Assembly (NCBI GenBank): GCA_946887075.1
Contig: CAMPKA010000001.1
Coordinates: forward strand, 62,001-126,000
Length of the DNA: 64,000 nucleotides
Direction: 5' to 3'
Source of the DNA: an uncultured Salinimicrobium sp.
Lineage (GTDB): Bacteria; Bacteroidota; Bacteroidia; Flavobacteriales; Flavobacteriaceae
The notes below the pieces were generated by a model. That model was not told the DNA's origin, did not search any database, and saw only the letters and a list, made by a program, of their open reading frames with translations. Of the stretch, positions 40,732 through 50,792 are shown piece after piece; positions within the stretch are counted from its first letter, which is position 1, and the number at the start of each line of letters is the position of its first letter. Both the position numbers and the translations under genes were made by a program.

Positions 40732-43700
40732 TTAGTTTAGTTTATATAGGACCTGTTCCTCTTCCAGCGAATCAAGAAGCTCCTGAGAGATCTTTATTTT
40801 CTGTTTCCGGCTGGGCATATGGAGTTTTATCCTATCCTTCATTTCATAAACAACAAAATTCAGCTTATCCTTACCCGAGTGGCTCCTGAACAATTCCCTT
40901 AGCTTCTCTATCTTTTCCTCTCTCAGCTCATTGATGTTAAGCTGAACGGTAAGCTTTTTGGCATAGGTCTCCATGACATCGTGAAGAAGCTGCATGTGAT
41001 TGAACTTAAGCTTTGGATCCCCTTTCTTTCCAGTCTCTTTGTTGGTCCAGCCCTCATTCACAAAAATCTTGGCGTGAACAAAAGAGTTAGGAACCAAAAA
41101 ATGGCGGTATTTCAGGTACTCTTCCTTGAATATCTTGAACTCGTAAGAATCCCCGTAATCTTCAATGGTGAAGGATGCCCACCCCTGTCCGTTCTTAGAA
41201 ATCCTGTGCTGCACATCGCTTATTACGCCTCCTATGGTCAATTCTCTATTGAGAATATTGTCCATGTGATGAAAGTCCGCCAGTACCGCATTGCAGAAAT
41301 ACTTCATTTCGAATCTGAAGTCATCCAGGGGATGGCCTGATATATAAATCCCTACAACTTCCCGCTCGCGCCTCAGTTTTTCCATTGTACCCCATTGCTC
41401 ACATGGCGGGACAACAGGTTCCGGTATCTGCACTTCACTGGCATCTCCAAATAAACTGACCTGTGCGGAATTTTCATTCTCCTGAAATTTGATCCCATAT
41501 TTTACCGCCTTCTCCAAGAAACTCACCCCGTCCCCTTCGTGGTGGAAATACTGAGCCCTGTGGGTGGTGCTAAAACTATCGAATCCTCCTGCCAGTGCGA
41601 GATTTTCAAGGGCCTTTTTATTGGCCGCCCGCAGGTCGATCCGTTTCGCCAGATCGAATATAGACAAGTAAGGACCCTTTTCTTTTCGATTCTCAACTAT
41701 GGTTGCCACAGCACTTGCCCCAACTCCTTTGATCGCCCCCATTCCAAATCTCACCGCATTATCTTTGTTTACAGAGAATTTATAGTACGATTCATTGACA
41801 TCCGGTCCGAGCACTTTTAGCTTCATCCGTTTACACTCCTCCATGAAGAAGGTCACCTGTTTGATGTCATTCATGTTATTGGAAAGCACAGCTGCCATGT
41901 ACTCTGCAGGATAATGTGCCTTTAAGTAGGCTGTTTGATAAGCAATCCAAGCGTAGCAGGTAGAGTGGGATTTGTTGAAAGCATAAGCCGCAAAAGCTTC
42001 CCAGTCTTTCCAGATTTTTTCCAAAACGGTTCTGGGATGTCCTTTTGCTTCTCCACCGTCCAGGAATTTCGGCTTTAGTTCGTTGAGCAGCGCAAAAATC
42101 TTTTTCCCCATCGCCTTCCGCAGAACGTCTGCTTCGCCCTTAGTGAAACCGGCCAACTTTTGTGAAAGCAGCATCACCTGCTCCTGATATACTGTAATCC
42201 CATAAGTCTCCTTGAGATACTCCTCCATTTCAGGAAGATCATAAGAGATTTCCTCTTCCCCGTGTTTCCGGGCAATAAAGCTCGGAATGTATTCCATAGG
42301 CCCAGGGCGATAAAGCGCGTTCATAGCGATCAGATCATCAAAGACTGTGGGTTTCAGATCTTTCATGTGCTTTTGCATCCCAGGAGATTCATACTGAAAT
42401 ATCCCGATGGTCTCCCCGCGCTGGAAAAGTTCATAGGTCTTGTCATCATTCAGAGGGAAATCATCAGGATTCAGTTCAATTCCATGTCTCTCCCTGACAA
42501 TTTTTACGGTGTCCTTGATCAGGGTAAGGGTTTTAAGACCCAGAAAATCCATTTTTAGCAATCCTGCACTTTCCACTACGGAGTTGTCAAACTGGGTAAC
42601 ATAAAGGTCGGAGTCCTTTGCCACCGCTACCGGAACAAAATTGGTGATATCGCTGGGGGTGATAATGACCCCGCAGGCGTGAATCCCGGTGTTGCGGACA
42701 GAACCTTCGAGGACCCGGGCCTGATTTACGGTCTGAGCCTCAAGGTCCTCACCCTCAGCAATGTTCAACAGCTCGTTGACCTTTTCCAGTTCGTCTCCCC
42801 TAAAGCTGTCTTTAAGATTTTTCTCATCCATTCCGAAAATCTTGGAAAGCTTCGTATTGGGAATGAGTTTGGCAATGCGATCCGCCTCGCTCAGCGGAAG
42901 GTCCAGAACCCTGGCTGTATCCCGGATGGAGGACTTTGCTGCCATAGTACCATATGTGATGATCTGTGCCACTTGATTCGATCCATATTTTCCGATAACA
43001 TAATCCATGACCCGGCTTCTTCCTTCATCATCAAAATCAATATCAATATCTGGCATACTCACCCGGTCCGGGTTCAAGAATCGCTCAAACAGCAGATCGT
43101 ATTTAATTGGATCTATATTGGTAATCCCTAGGCAGTAAGCTACGGCACTTCCCGCGGCTGAACCTCTCCCGGGACCGACCGAAACGTCCATTTTTCGGGC
43201 CTCACGAATGAAATCTTCAACGATAAGAAAATATCCCGGGTATCCGGTGTTTTCGATGACGGAAAGTTCGAAGTTCAGGCGATCCTCTATTTCAGGGGTC
43301 AATTCTTTGTAACGCTCTTTAGCTCCTCTAAAGGTGATATGCTTCAAATAAGCGTTTTCTCCCCGCTTACCGCCATCTATGGCGTCCTCGGGATTTATGA
43401 ATTCTTCCGGAATGGTAAACGCCGGCAAAAGTACATCTCGTGCGAGTTCATAGGGTTCCACCTTGTCAACCACCTCCTGTATATTGGAAATGGCATCTGG
43501 TAAGTCTTTAAAGAGCCGCTTCATCTCATCTCCGCTCTTAAAGTAATATTCACTATTGGGGAGGCCGTAGCGATAGCCCCGTCCTCTTCCGATAGGGGTA
43601 GCCTGCTTTTCACCATCCTTGACGCAAAGCAAGATATCATGTGCATTGGCATCCTCCTTTTCACAATAGTAGGTGTTGTTGGTAGCGACAAACTTGATGT

Positions 43701-45117
43701 TGTGTTTCTTTGCAAGGGAAACGAGTACCGGATTCACCCGATCCTCATCTTCCTGTCCATGCCGCATTAACTCGATATATAGATCCTGTCCAAACTGCTC
43801 CTTCCACCATAAAAGGGCTTCTTCCGCCTGATTCTCTCCGACATTAAGGATCTTACCAGGAATCTCTCCATAGAGGTTCCCGGTCAGGACAATCAATCCC
43901 TCTTTGTATTGCTTGATGACCTCCCTGTCGATCCGTGGAACGTAATAGAACCCCTCGGTATAGCCGATGGATGACATCTTTGCCAAGTTGTGATAACCCT
44001 GTTTGTTCTTCGCCAGGAACACGATCTGATAGCCGTTATCTTTTCTGGTCTTGTCTCGGTGATCTTCACAGACAAAAAATTCGCAGCCCACTATGGCCTT
44101 TAGCTCCTCTACGTCGATCCTCTCCCCATCGGAGGCGGCCTCAGCAGCTTTTGCTTTAAGGCCCTTGTTATACGCACTTACTTCCCGAACAAAATGGAAA
44201 GCCCCCATCATATTAGCGTGGTCGGTAAGGGCGACTGCAGGCATCTTAAATTTTCCTGCAGCACTGACTAAATCCCTGGTGCTGATCGTAGACTGAAGAA
44301 TGGAAAATTGACTGTGGTTATGAAGGTGTGAAAACGGGAACTCGTCCATCATTTCCAGGTTTTCGGACAGCTCCTCTGACGATATCCCGGCTCCAGCCTG
44401 GGATTTCTGTATTCTTTTTCTGATCTCTCTGGACTCCTGCTTCAGGTTGATATGTTGGATTCCGATCAGCATTATCGGCTGAGGGTTAGATCTTGAAAAC
44501 CGTTCAAAATAATCCGGAGATACGTCCAGCTCTTCAGCGGTGAAGACTCTTCTTCTTACCAGTTCCAGGAAACATCTCGTTGTCGCTTCCACATCGGCGG
44601 TAGCATTATGGGCTTCAGCAAAGGGTTCCTGGAAAAGGTATTCGTGCAATTCGGTCAGGGTAGGAAGCTTATACTTCCCACCTCTCCCTCCAGGAAGACA
44701 GCAAAGCTGAGCCGTCACTTCCGTGCAGGTATCCAGAACCCGAAGACCCGGGAGAGGATTCTCAATTCCCATCCTGTGGAATTCGGCTCCCATGATATTG
44801 ATATCAAAGCCGATGTTCTGACCCACGACAAATTTGGATCTCGCAAGGGCATTTTTGAATTCCCCCAGCACCTCCTTTAATTCCGCCCCGCGTTCCAAGG
44901 CAAGTTCGGTACTGATCCCATGCACTTTCTCCGCATCATAGGGAATATTGAAATCCTGTGGCCGCACCAGGAATTCATGGTGCTCGACAACAGCTCCCAT
45001 GTCGTCATGTAGCTGCCAGGCCAGTTGAATACATCTCGGCCAGTTATCGGAATCGGAAAGAGGAGCATCCCACCGCCTGGGAAGTCCTGTGGTTTCGGTA
45101 TCGAAGATCAGGTACAT
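40732..45117 (-). CDS. dnaE: Replicative DNA polymerase III alpha with fused proofreading exonuclease
   Basis: 1461 residues. Residues 1-190 form a DEDDh exonuclease (Asp6 and Glu8 in FDTETTG, Asp105 in GQNIGFD, His170 and Asp175 in AHNATADVE), which corresponds to the epsilon proofreading function. A PHP domain starts near 263 (HLHNHSQFSIL). The polymerase core has GPGRGSAAGS and MPDIDIDF, then a helix-hairpin-helix and an OB-fold (LTIGGVISDVQHRISKNG). The C-terminus is shorter than in E. coli. The fusion of exonuclease and alpha in one chain is common in Bacteroidota. It is the main chromosomal replicase; the 1002-residue DnaE2-like protein at 8874 is the second alpha subunit. Confidence 0.96.
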   Translation of the reverse strand: MYLIFDTETTGLPRRWDAPLSDSDNWPRCIQLAWQLHDDMGAVVEHHEFLVRPQDFNIPYDAEKVHGISTELALERGAELKEVLGEFKNALARSKFVVGQNIGFDINIMGAEFHRMGIENPLPGLRVLDTCTEVTAQLCCLPGGRGGKYKLPTLTELHEYLFQEPFAEAHNATADVEATTRCFLELVRRRVFTAEELDVSPDYFERFSRSNPQPIMLIGIQHINLKQESREIRKRIQKSQAGAGISSEELSENLEMMDEFPFSHLHNHSQFSILQSTISTRDLVSAAGKFKMPAVALTDHANMMGAFHFVREVSAYNKGLKAKAAEAASDGERIDVEELKAIVGCEFFVCEDHRDKTRKDNGYQIVFLAKNKQGYHNLAKMSSIGYTEGFYYVPRIDREVIKQYKEGLIVLTGNLYGEIPGKILNVGENQAEEALLWWKEQFGQDLYIELMRHGQEDEDRVNPVLVSLAKKHNIKFVATNNTYYCEKEDANAHDILLCVKDGEKQATPIGRGRGYRYGLPNSEYYFKSGDEMKRLFKDLPDAISNIQEVVDKVEPYELARDVLLPAFTIPEEFINPEDAIDGGKRGENAYLKHITFRGAKERYKELTPEIEDRLNFELSVIENTGYPGYFLIVEDFIREARKMDVSVGPGRGSAAGSAVAYCLGITNIDPIKYDLLFERFLNPDRVSMPDIDIDFDDEGRSRVMDYVIGKYGSNQVAQIITYGTMAAKSSIRDTARVLDLPLSEADRIAKLIPNTKLSKIFGMDEKNLKDSFRGDELEKVNELLNIAEGEDLEAQTVNQARVLEGSVRNTGIHACGVIITPSDITNFVPVAVAKDSDLYVTQFDNSVVESAGLLKMDFLGLKTLTLIKDTVKIVRERHGIELNPDDFPLNDDKTYELFQRGETIGIFQYESPGMQKHMKDLKPTVFDDLIAMNALYRPGPMEYIPSFIARKHGEEEISYDLPEMEEYLKETYGITVYQEQVMLLSQKLAGFTKGEADVLRKAMGKKIFALLNELKPKFLDGGEAKGHPRTVLEKIWKDWEAFAAYAFNKSHSTCYAWIAYQTAYLKAHYPAEYMAAVLSNNMNDIKQVTFFMEECKRMKLKVLGPDVNESYYKFSVNKDNAVRFGMGAIKGVGASAVATIVENRKEKGPYLSIFDLAKRIDLRAANKKALENLALAGGFDSFSTTHRAQYFHHEGDGVSFLEKAVKYGIKFQENENSAQVSLFGDASEVQIPEPVVPPCEQWGTMEKLRREREVVGIYISGHPLDDFRFEMKYFCNAVLADFHHMDNILNRELTIGGVISDVQHRISKNGQGWASFTIEDYGDSYEFKIFKEEYLKYRHFLVPNSFVHAKIFVNEGWTNKETGKKGDPKLKFNHMQLLHDVMETYAKKLTVQLNINELREEKIEKLRELFRSHSGKDKLNFVVYEMKDRIKLHMPSRKQKIKISQELLDSLEEEQVLYKLN

Positions 45118-45246
45118 AGAAGGGCTTTAACTAGATTTACGAACTCAGAATCAGAGATTAAGAGTCCTGTGGGAAGACCTAAGATGGTAAAATTATCACA
45201 TTCCTAACATCCTGCAAAGCAAAAGTTATCCCGACTTTTCAACCCA

Positions 45247-45271
45247 TAAAAAACCGGCCAGTTGGCCGGTT
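45247..45271 (-). terminator. Terminator of the DUF2383 gene
   Basis: Stem AACCGGCC (45252-45259) / GGCCGGTT (45264-45271) with loop AGTT, and an A run on its left that becomes the U tail on the minus strand. Confidence 0.82.
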
Positions 45272-45294
45272 CCATTTACAAAAGAAATTTTCTT

Positions 45295-45744
45295 CTAATC
45301 AAACACATCTTCCAGTTCAGTTGCCTGTCTCAGTGTCCGCTCAATGGCATTCCTCTGTTTGATAAGCAGGTTCTCAGTAGAGGGAGGAAAATCATGCTCC
45401 TTTATCACCTCGTTGTATTCCGCTACTGTCTTTTTCTCCCCTTTGACGATCTCTTCCAATACCGCCTCCTCTTTATTAGAGGATAGGGCAGTTTTAAGAT
45501 CTGCCCAGGTTCGGCGAAGGTCCCCTCCGGTCGAAGATTCATCTTTGATGTCCTCTCCGAAATTTCTGATCTCGGACCTGAGTTCCTGCCGGAAATCATA
45601 TCGCTGAAGGGCCCGATCCATCAAAAACTCCCTTAGCTTTCCATTTCTCACGTCCTCAGCTGCCTGTCGGAAATGCTTTTCGGCATCCATACTCCGCTGC
45701 AACAGATCATTCAGTTTTTCTGCCATTTTCCTAGACTCGTTCAT
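45295..45744 (-). CDS. PA2169/DUF2383 four-helix-bundle protein
   Basis: 149 residues, all helical, with the family pattern: an N-terminal helix with LNDLLQRSMDAEKHFRQAAEDV, a second with LREFLMDRALQRYDFRQEL, a GGDLRRTWADLKTAL link, and a helix EEAVLEEIVKGEKKTVAEYNEV. The conserved Glu/His spacing resembles ferritin-like folds, though metal binding is unproven. Related proteins are often linked to stress. It stands alone with its own terminator. Confidence 0.88.
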   Translation of the reverse strand: MNESRKMAEKLNDLLQRSMDAEKHFRQAAEDVRNGKLREFLMDRALQRYDFRQELRSEIRNFGEDIKDESSTGGDLRRTWADLKTALSSNKEEAVLEEIVKGEKKTVAEYNEVIKEHDFPPSTENLLIKQRNAIERTLRQATELEDVFD

Positions 45745-45918
45745 AATCCTTCTTCTTTTTGATTAGCAATTCGCTGTAAGATAGCCCTTTAGCATAAAAT
45801 CCTCAATGAGTTTAACAGGGTTTAGCACAGGTTAACGCCATGTTGGGAGGGAAGTATTGGCCCTGAGACAAGGAAATAAATTTGTCTGACTGCCTGATTC
45901 TCAATTAAAAAATAATGG

Positions 45919-45926
45919 TATCTTTG
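45919..45926 (+). promoter_or_regulatory. rpsP: -7 box before rpsP
   Basis: TATCTTTG fits the Bacteroidota -7 consensus TAnnTTTG. It is 46 bases before the rpsP ATG, leaving a leader of about 40 bases. No clear -33 TTTG is at the expected distance. Confidence 0.5.
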
Positions 45927-45971
45927 CACCTCATTAATAACAGGGGTCGGGTACCCCACAATTTAATATCT

Positions 45972-46580
45972 ATGCCAGTAAAAATCAGATTACAGCGACA
46001 CGGAAAAAAGGGAAAGCCTTTCTTCTGGATCGTAGCGGCCGACGGACGTGCGAAAAGAGATGGTAAATTCTTGGAAAAATTGGGAATTTATAATCCTACT
46101 ACCAATCCGGCAACCATCGAACTGAATGTCGAAAATTCGGTAAAATGGCTGCAGAATGGTGCACAACCTACAGATACCGCGAGAGCAATCCTTTCTTATA
46201 AGGGTGCGCTATTGAAGAACCACCTTCAAGGAGGGGTAAGAAAAGGAGCCCTGACTCAGGAACAAGCTGATGAAAAATTCAACAGCTGGCTTCAGGAAAA
46301 GGAAAACAAAGTTGAGGCCAAGAAGGAGGCACTGACCAAGGAGCAGGAAGCCGCTAAGGCAAAAGCACTGGAAGCAGAGAAAGAGAGTAACTCTAAGCGC
46401 GAGGCTGAAGCCGCTGAGGAAGCGGAAAAAGCTGCTGCAGCTGAAAGAGAAGCCTCTGCGACAGAGGTTGCTGAAGCTGTTGAAGCAGGGGATGCCGCAG
46501 AAAAAGTGGACAACGCCGTCGATGCCGAAACCGCAAAGGAGGCAGAAGCCAACGAAAAACAGGATCGGGCCGATTCTTAA
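45972..46580 (+). CDS. rpsP: 30S ribosomal protein S16 with long acidic/Ala tail
   Basis: 202 residues from the ATG at 45972 ([37 protein letters not shown]). Residues 1-80 are the S16 fold. The remaining 120 residues are a charged helix, then a Glu/Ala-rich tail of low complexity, far longer than the roughly 80-90 residue E. coli protein. Such tails occur in flavobacterial S16. An open frame upstream to 45915 has no S16 similarity. First gene of rpsP-rimM-trmN6, a common ribosome-maturation grouping. Confidence 0.96.
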   Translation: MPVKIRLQRHGKKGKPFFWIVAADGRAKRDGKFLEKLGIYNPTTNPATIELNVENSVKWLQNGAQPTDTARAILSYKGALLKNHLQGGVRKGALTQEQADEKFNSWLQEKENKVEAKKEALTKEQEAAKAKALEAEKESNSKREAEAAEEAEKAAAAEREASATEVAEAVEAGDAAEKVDNAVDAETAKEAEANEKQDRADS

Positions 46581-46600
46581 TTCCGCTTTCTTGACGTGAG

Positions 46601-47125
46601 ATGACAAAAGAAGAATGCTTCTATCTTGGCAAGATCGTCAGTAAGTTTAGCTTCAAAGGGGAGGTATTGATCAAACTCGATACCGATGAACCCGAAACCT
46701 ATTTAAAAATGGAATCAGTGTTTGTCGAATATGACGGCAACCTGGTTCCATTTTTTATTGAGAAAAGCACGCTTCATAAAAGCAGTCTTCTGCGAGTGAA
46801 ATTCGAAGAAGTCGATACCGAGGAGGATGCAGAAGACCTGCTCAGATGCGACCTGTATCTCCCCCTGAACCTGCTTCCTGAACTTGGTGATGATCAATTT
46901 TACTTTCACGAGATCATCGGTTATAGTGTGGAGGATGCGGCCTTCGGCTATGTGGGGATCATCACAGGGGTGAATGATCACTCTTCCCAGATCCTCTTCG
47001 AGATAGAACGGGATGGGAAGGAAATCCTGATCCCGATGAACGATACCTTTTTAGATCGTGTGGATAAAAAGTCCGGAACCGTCCATGTCAAAACGCCTGA
47101 AGGTCTCATCGATCTCTATCTGTGA
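46601..47125 (+). CDS. rimM: Ribosome maturation factor RimM
   Basis: 174 residues. The N-terminal RimM domain (FYLGKIVSKFSFKGEVLIKLDTDEPE) and the C-terminal PRC-barrel (YSVEDAAFGYVGIITGV, ILIPMNDTFLDRVD) are both complete. It binds S19 and helps the 30S head to mature. It begins 20 bases after rpsP and is followed 17 bases on by the methyltransferase gene, consistent with a three-gene transcript. Confidence 0.96.
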   Translation: MTKEECFYLGKIVSKFSFKGEVLIKLDTDEPETYLKMESVFVEYDGNLVPFFIEKSTLHKSSLLRVKFEEVDTEEDAEDLLRCDLYLPLNLLPELGDDQFYFHEIIGYSVEDAAFGYVGIITGVNDHSSQILFEIERDGKEILIPMNDTFLDRVDKKSGTVHVKTPEGLIDLYL

Positions 47126-47142
47126 TTTCTGCAAACAGACCT

Positions 47143-47862
47143 ATGTCCAAGCCCTTCCGATTTAAAGCCTTTATTGTCCAGCAGGACCAAACTGCCATGA
47201 AGGTTGGTACTGACGGAGTGTTATTGGGAGCCTGGACAGGAATAGCCCATGAACCTGATTCCATTCTGGACATCGGGACGGGTACGGGACTGATCGCCCT
47301 GATGCTCGCCCAGCGCAGCTCCGCAGGCCTCATCGATGCCGTGGAAATCGAACAGGATGCATTTGAACAGGCAGTCCAGAACTTCGAGAACAGTCCCTGG
47401 CCAGATCGACTTTATTGTTATCATGCCTCCTTTATTGATTTTGTTGAAGAGATGAAGGATGAGATGAAATATGATCTTATCCTCTCCAATCCTCCCTTTT
47501 TTCAAGAAGGTCAGACCTCCGGAGATCTCAGGAGGGATATCGCGCGGTATCGAGCAAGTATGAATTTCCCAGAACTCCTAAGCGGATCCAGTCGTCTTTT
47601 GGCGGAATATGGCAGGATCTCTCTGATCCTTCCCTTTTCTCTCGAGCAGGAAGTACTGGAACTGGCACTTGAGCAATCTTTATTCCCACAGCGGATCACA
47701 AGGGTTAAAGGCACTCCGGACTCACCCGTAAAGCGGGTGCTCCTCGAACTAGGTCGGAGACGGAATGCACCGTTGGTCGACCAGCTTATTCTCGAAACCT
47801 CCCGGCACCAGTATACGGAGGAGTGCCGACACCTTTTAAAGGATTTTTACCTGAATTTCTGA
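47143..47862 (+). CDS. tRNA1(Val) adenine-37 N6-methyltransferase
   Basis: 239 residues from the ATG at 47143; a GTG at 47122 is possible but less likely. Class I SAM methyltransferase: MKVGTDGVLLGAW, ILDIGTGTGLIAL (SAM-binding motif I), VEIEQDA, and the catalytic NPPF in LILSNPPFFQEG, typical of N6-adenine enzymes. The start KPFRFKAFIVQQDQTAMKVGTD is the TrmN6 (YfiC) signature. Cytosolic. It follows rimM and likely shares its transcript. Confidence 0.9.
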   Translation: MSKPFRFKAFIVQQDQTAMKVGTDGVLLGAWTGIAHEPDSILDIGTGTGLIALMLAQRSSAGLIDAVEIEQDAFEQAVQNFENSPWPDRLYCYHASFIDFVEEMKDEMKYDLILSNPPFFQEGQTSGDLRRDIARYRASMNFPELLSGSSRLLAEYGRISLILPFSLEQEVLELALEQSLFPQRITRVKGTPDSPVKRVLLELGRRRNAPLVDQLILETSRHQYTEECRHLLKDFYLNF

Positions 47863-48002
47863 ATCGATCCCGGGCGGATTCTCCTGAGAATCGCAGGACC
47901 CGAAAACCAAAGCCGCCTTCTCATGGAAGAGTTTTGTGCCAAAGGACGCAAGTCTCTCGAAGGGATTGACTAAATTTATCCATTGTCCAAACAAACCAGA
48001 AA

Positions 48003-49181
48003 ATGAAACAAGATCAATTTAAGGCTCCGGATTATTACCAGTTAGATGACCTCCTCTCCGAGGAGCAGAAACTGGTCCGGGATGCGGTACGAGTATGGGT
48101 GAAAAAAGAGGTCTCACCTATTATTGAGGAAGCAGCACAGCAAGCGCAATTTCCAAAAGATCTCATTAAAGGACTCGCTGAGATAGGAGCGTTCGGGCCA
48201 TATATCCCGGAGGAGTTTGGTGGTGCAGGTCTGGACCAGATCTGTTATGGACTGATCATGCAGGAAATCGAAAGAGGAGATAGTGGAATCCGTTCAACTG
48301 CATCGGTGCAATCCTCCCTTGTCATGTACCCGATCTGGAAGTATGGAACCGAGGAACAAAAAAAGAAATACCTGCCCAAACTGGCGTCTGGTGCCCAGAT
48401 GGGATGTTTTGGCCTGACAGAACCCGACCACGGTTCTAATCCGGGTGGCATGACTTCGAATTTCAAAGACAAAGGAGACCACTATCTTCTCAATGGGGCA
48501 AAAATGTGGATTTCCAATGCTCCTTTTGCCGATATCGCCATTGTGTGGGCCAAAAACGAAGAAGGCAGGATTTACGGTCTGATTGTCGAACGCGGAATGG
48601 AGGGGTTTACCACGCCGGAAACCCACAATAAGTGGTCCCTGCGCGCCAGTGCAACGGGGGAACTTATATTTCATGACGTCAAGGTTCCAAAGCAGAACCT
48701 GATGCCCAATAAAAGCGGACTTGGTGCGCCCCTGGGATGCCTGGATTCGGCGCGGTATGGCATAGCATGGGGTGCTCTAGGTGCTGCAATGGACTGCTAC
48801 GATACTGCTCTGCGGTATTCCCTGGAAAGAAAACAGTTTGGAAAACCTATAGCAGGCTTTCAGCTCCAACAGAAAAAATTGGCTGAGATGATCACAGAAA
48901 TAACCAAAGGCCAGCTCCTGGCCTGGCGACTCGGGGTACTCAGAAATGAAGGGAAAGCCACTTCCGCACAGATCTCCATGGCCAAAAGAAATAATGTACA
49001 AATGGCAATAAATATAGCCAGGGAAGCTAGACAGATATTAGGGGGAATGGGCATCACAGGGGACTACAGTATTATGCGCCATATGATGAACCTGGAAAGC
49101 GTCATCACCTACGAAGGCACTCACGATATCCACCTCCTGATCACCGGTAATGATATTACCGGAATCCCTGCCTTTGTTTAG
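48003..49181 (+). CDS. Acyl-CoA dehydrogenase, glutaryl-CoA type
   Basis: 392 residues, full length. FAD-binding features are GCFGLTEPDHGSNPGGM and the KMWISNAPFADIAIVWAK block, with RYGIAWGALGAAMDCYDTALRYSLERKQFG in the C-terminal helical domain. The catalytic Glu is in VITYEGTHDIH near residue 372. The TEPDHGSNP and YEGTHDIH forms and the overall sequence fit glutaryl-CoA dehydrogenase, which converts glutaryl-CoA to crotonyl-CoA in lysine and tryptophan breakdown. It stands alone. Confidence 0.9.
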   Translation: MKQDQFKAPDYYQLDDLLSEEQKLVRDAVRVWVKKEVSPIIEEAAQQAQFPKDLIKGLAEIGAFGPYIPEEFGGAGLDQICYGLIMQEIERGDSGIRSTASVQSSLVMYPIWKYGTEEQKKKYLPKLASGAQMGCFGLTEPDHGSNPGGMTSNFKDKGDHYLLNGAKMWISNAPFADIAIVWAKNEEGRIYGLIVERGMEGFTTPETHNKWSLRASATGELIFHDVKVPKQNLMPNKSGLGAPLGCLDSARYGIAWGALGAAMDCYDTALRYSLERKQFGKPIAGFQLQQKKLAEMITEITKGQLLAWRLGVLRNEGKATSAQISMAKRNNVQMAINIAREARQILGGMGITGDYSIMRHMMNLESVITYEGTHDIHLLITGNDITGIPAFV

Positions 49182-49348
49182 GCTTTGACCTTCACCCGAA
49201 AGGGCATCGCTTACAGCGTTTGCCCTTCCTGAAGCTCTCACAACAAGTCGCTTTAAGACGCTTGTGAGATTTTTTGCTCGGTTTGATTACCTCTTGGTCC
49301 GGACCCAGATAGAAAACAATGACATTCAACAACATGGGATTCTTCAAT

Positions 49349-49687
49349 TCATTCCGCCTGATACGGAGCGATCTTCACTTCAAGACCCTCCAGTTCCTTT
49401 TCGATTGGGATTTGGCAGCTTAGCCTGCTGTTTTCCTTTACAAAAAATGCCTGATCCAGCATATCCTCCTCTTCATAACCGGTTTCAGGGAGAACGTGTT
49501 GTTTGTTCAGGATATAGCACTGGCAGGAAGCGCACATGGCCATACCCCCGCAGATCCCGACCGTTCCTTCGGGAGCCAATTCATACAGCCTGATCACTTC
49601 CATCAGATTCATATTCATATCGGTTGGAGCGTCGACAACATGAGCTTCCCCTTCCCGATCAATGATCGTAATCTTTATATCACTCAT
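49349..49687 (-). CDS. 2Fe-2S ferredoxin, adrenodoxin type
   Basis: 112 residues. Cluster ligands are Cys46, Cys52, Cys55 and Cys91 (GICGGMAMCASCQC, RLSCQIP), spaced as in vertebrate-type ferredoxins; Cys57 is an extra Cys. It starts 17 bases after the stop of the reductase gene, which makes the reductase its likely electron donor. Last gene of a minus-strand redox/Fe-S operon (mrp, nifU, reductase, ferredoxin). Confidence 0.93.
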   Translation of the reverse strand: MSDIKITIIDREGEAHVVDAPTDMNMNLMEVIRLYELAPEGTVGICGGMAMCASCQCYILNKQHVLPETGYEEEDMLDQAFFVKENSRLSCQIPIEKELEGLEVKIAPYQAE

Positions 49688-49704
49688 AGCGAATTTACTT
49701 ATGA

Positions 49705-50766
49705 TCAGCTAATGCTCTTGACAACTTCTCGCTTGGCCTCTTTCCGGCTTCCGTCGAATCCATTGACCCCGCTGACGGTGGTGTATTTCATCACATATTT
49801 CTTATCAGGAAAAATCCTCTGATATGCGCTCTGGCACATCACTGCAGCCTCGTGAAATCCGCAAAGGATCAACTTGAGCTTCCCGGGATAGGTATTGACA
49901 TCTCCAATGGCATAGATGCCGGGAATATTGGTCTGATAGTCATAACTGTTGTCCACCTTGATCGCGTTCTTCTCGATTTCCAGCCCCCAATCCGCGATAG
50001 GTCCCAGTTTGGGGGAAAGACCAAACAAAGGGATAAAATAATCGACCTCTTTGCGTTCTTCTTCGGGATGGTCACCACCTTTACGGATCACCACCTGTTC
50101 CAGTTTTCCGTCGCCTCCCAGTCCTATAACCTCAGCCTCGGTGATAAGATTGATCCTTCCCAGCTTCGAGAGTTCCGAAACCTTCTCAACTGAATCCAGG
50201 GCCCCTCTGAACTCGTTGCGCCGGTGAACCAGGGTAACCTCCGAAGCCACTTCTGAGAGGAAAATCGCCCAGTCAAGGGCCGAATCACCTCCTCCAGCAA
50301 TCACGATTTTTTTCCCTCTGTAGTCCTCTGGCTCCTTAATCATATAGGAAACCCCTTTATTCTCGTATCTCGAGATGTTAGGAATCGGAGGTTTTCTCGG
50401 CTCAAAACTGCCCAAGCCTCCTGCGATCACCACGACAGGGGCATGATGTTTCGTTCCCTCAGAGGTCGTCACAATGAAATTCCCGTCTTCGAGCTTTTCG
50501 ATTTTTTCCGCACGTTCCCCCAGAGTGAATCCCGGTTCAAAAGGTTTGATCTGTTCCATCAGATTGTCGACCAAATCCCCTGCCAGGATTTCCGGAAACG
50601 CAGGAATATCATAGATCGGTTTTTTCGGATAGATCTCGGAACACTGGCCACCGGGCTGTGGGAGGGCATCGATAAGATGGCATTTCAATTTCAACAAACC
50701 GGCTTCAAATACGGCAAAGAGGCCCGTGGGCCCCGCACCGATAATCAACATATCAGTCTTTATCAT
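49705..50766 (-). CDS. Ferredoxin/flavodoxin-NADP+ reductase, thioredoxin-reductase-like
   Basis: 353 residues. FAD motif IIGAGPTGLFAVFEAG at the start, QPGGQCSEIYPKKPIYDIPAFP, NADPH motif VIAGGGDSALDWAI near 160, and GIYAIGDVNTYPGK near 287. The CxxC redox pair of thioredoxin reductases is missing, as in the YumC-type reductases. It should pass electrons from NADPH to the 2Fe-2S ferredoxin encoded just downstream. The nifU stop is 26 bases upstream. Confidence 0.92.
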   Translation of the reverse strand: MIKTDMLIIGAGPTGLFAVFEAGLLKLKCHLIDALPQPGGQCSEIYPKKPIYDIPAFPEILAGDLVDNLMEQIKPFEPGFTLGERAEKIEKLEDGNFIVTTSEGTKHHAPVVVIAGGLGSFEPRKPPIPNISRYENKGVSYMIKEPEDYRGKKIVIAGGGDSALDWAIFLSEVASEVTLVHRRNEFRGALDSVEKVSELSKLGRINLITEAEVIGLGGDGKLEQVVIRKGGDHPEEERKEVDYFIPLFGLSPKLGPIADWGLEIEKNAIKVDNSYDYQTNIPGIYAIGDVNTYPGKLKLILCGFHEAAVMCQSAYQRIFPDKKYVMKYTTVSGVNGFDGSRKEAKREVVKSIS

Positions 50767-50792
50767 TTTTCTTTTTCATTTTTAAGAGGCCG

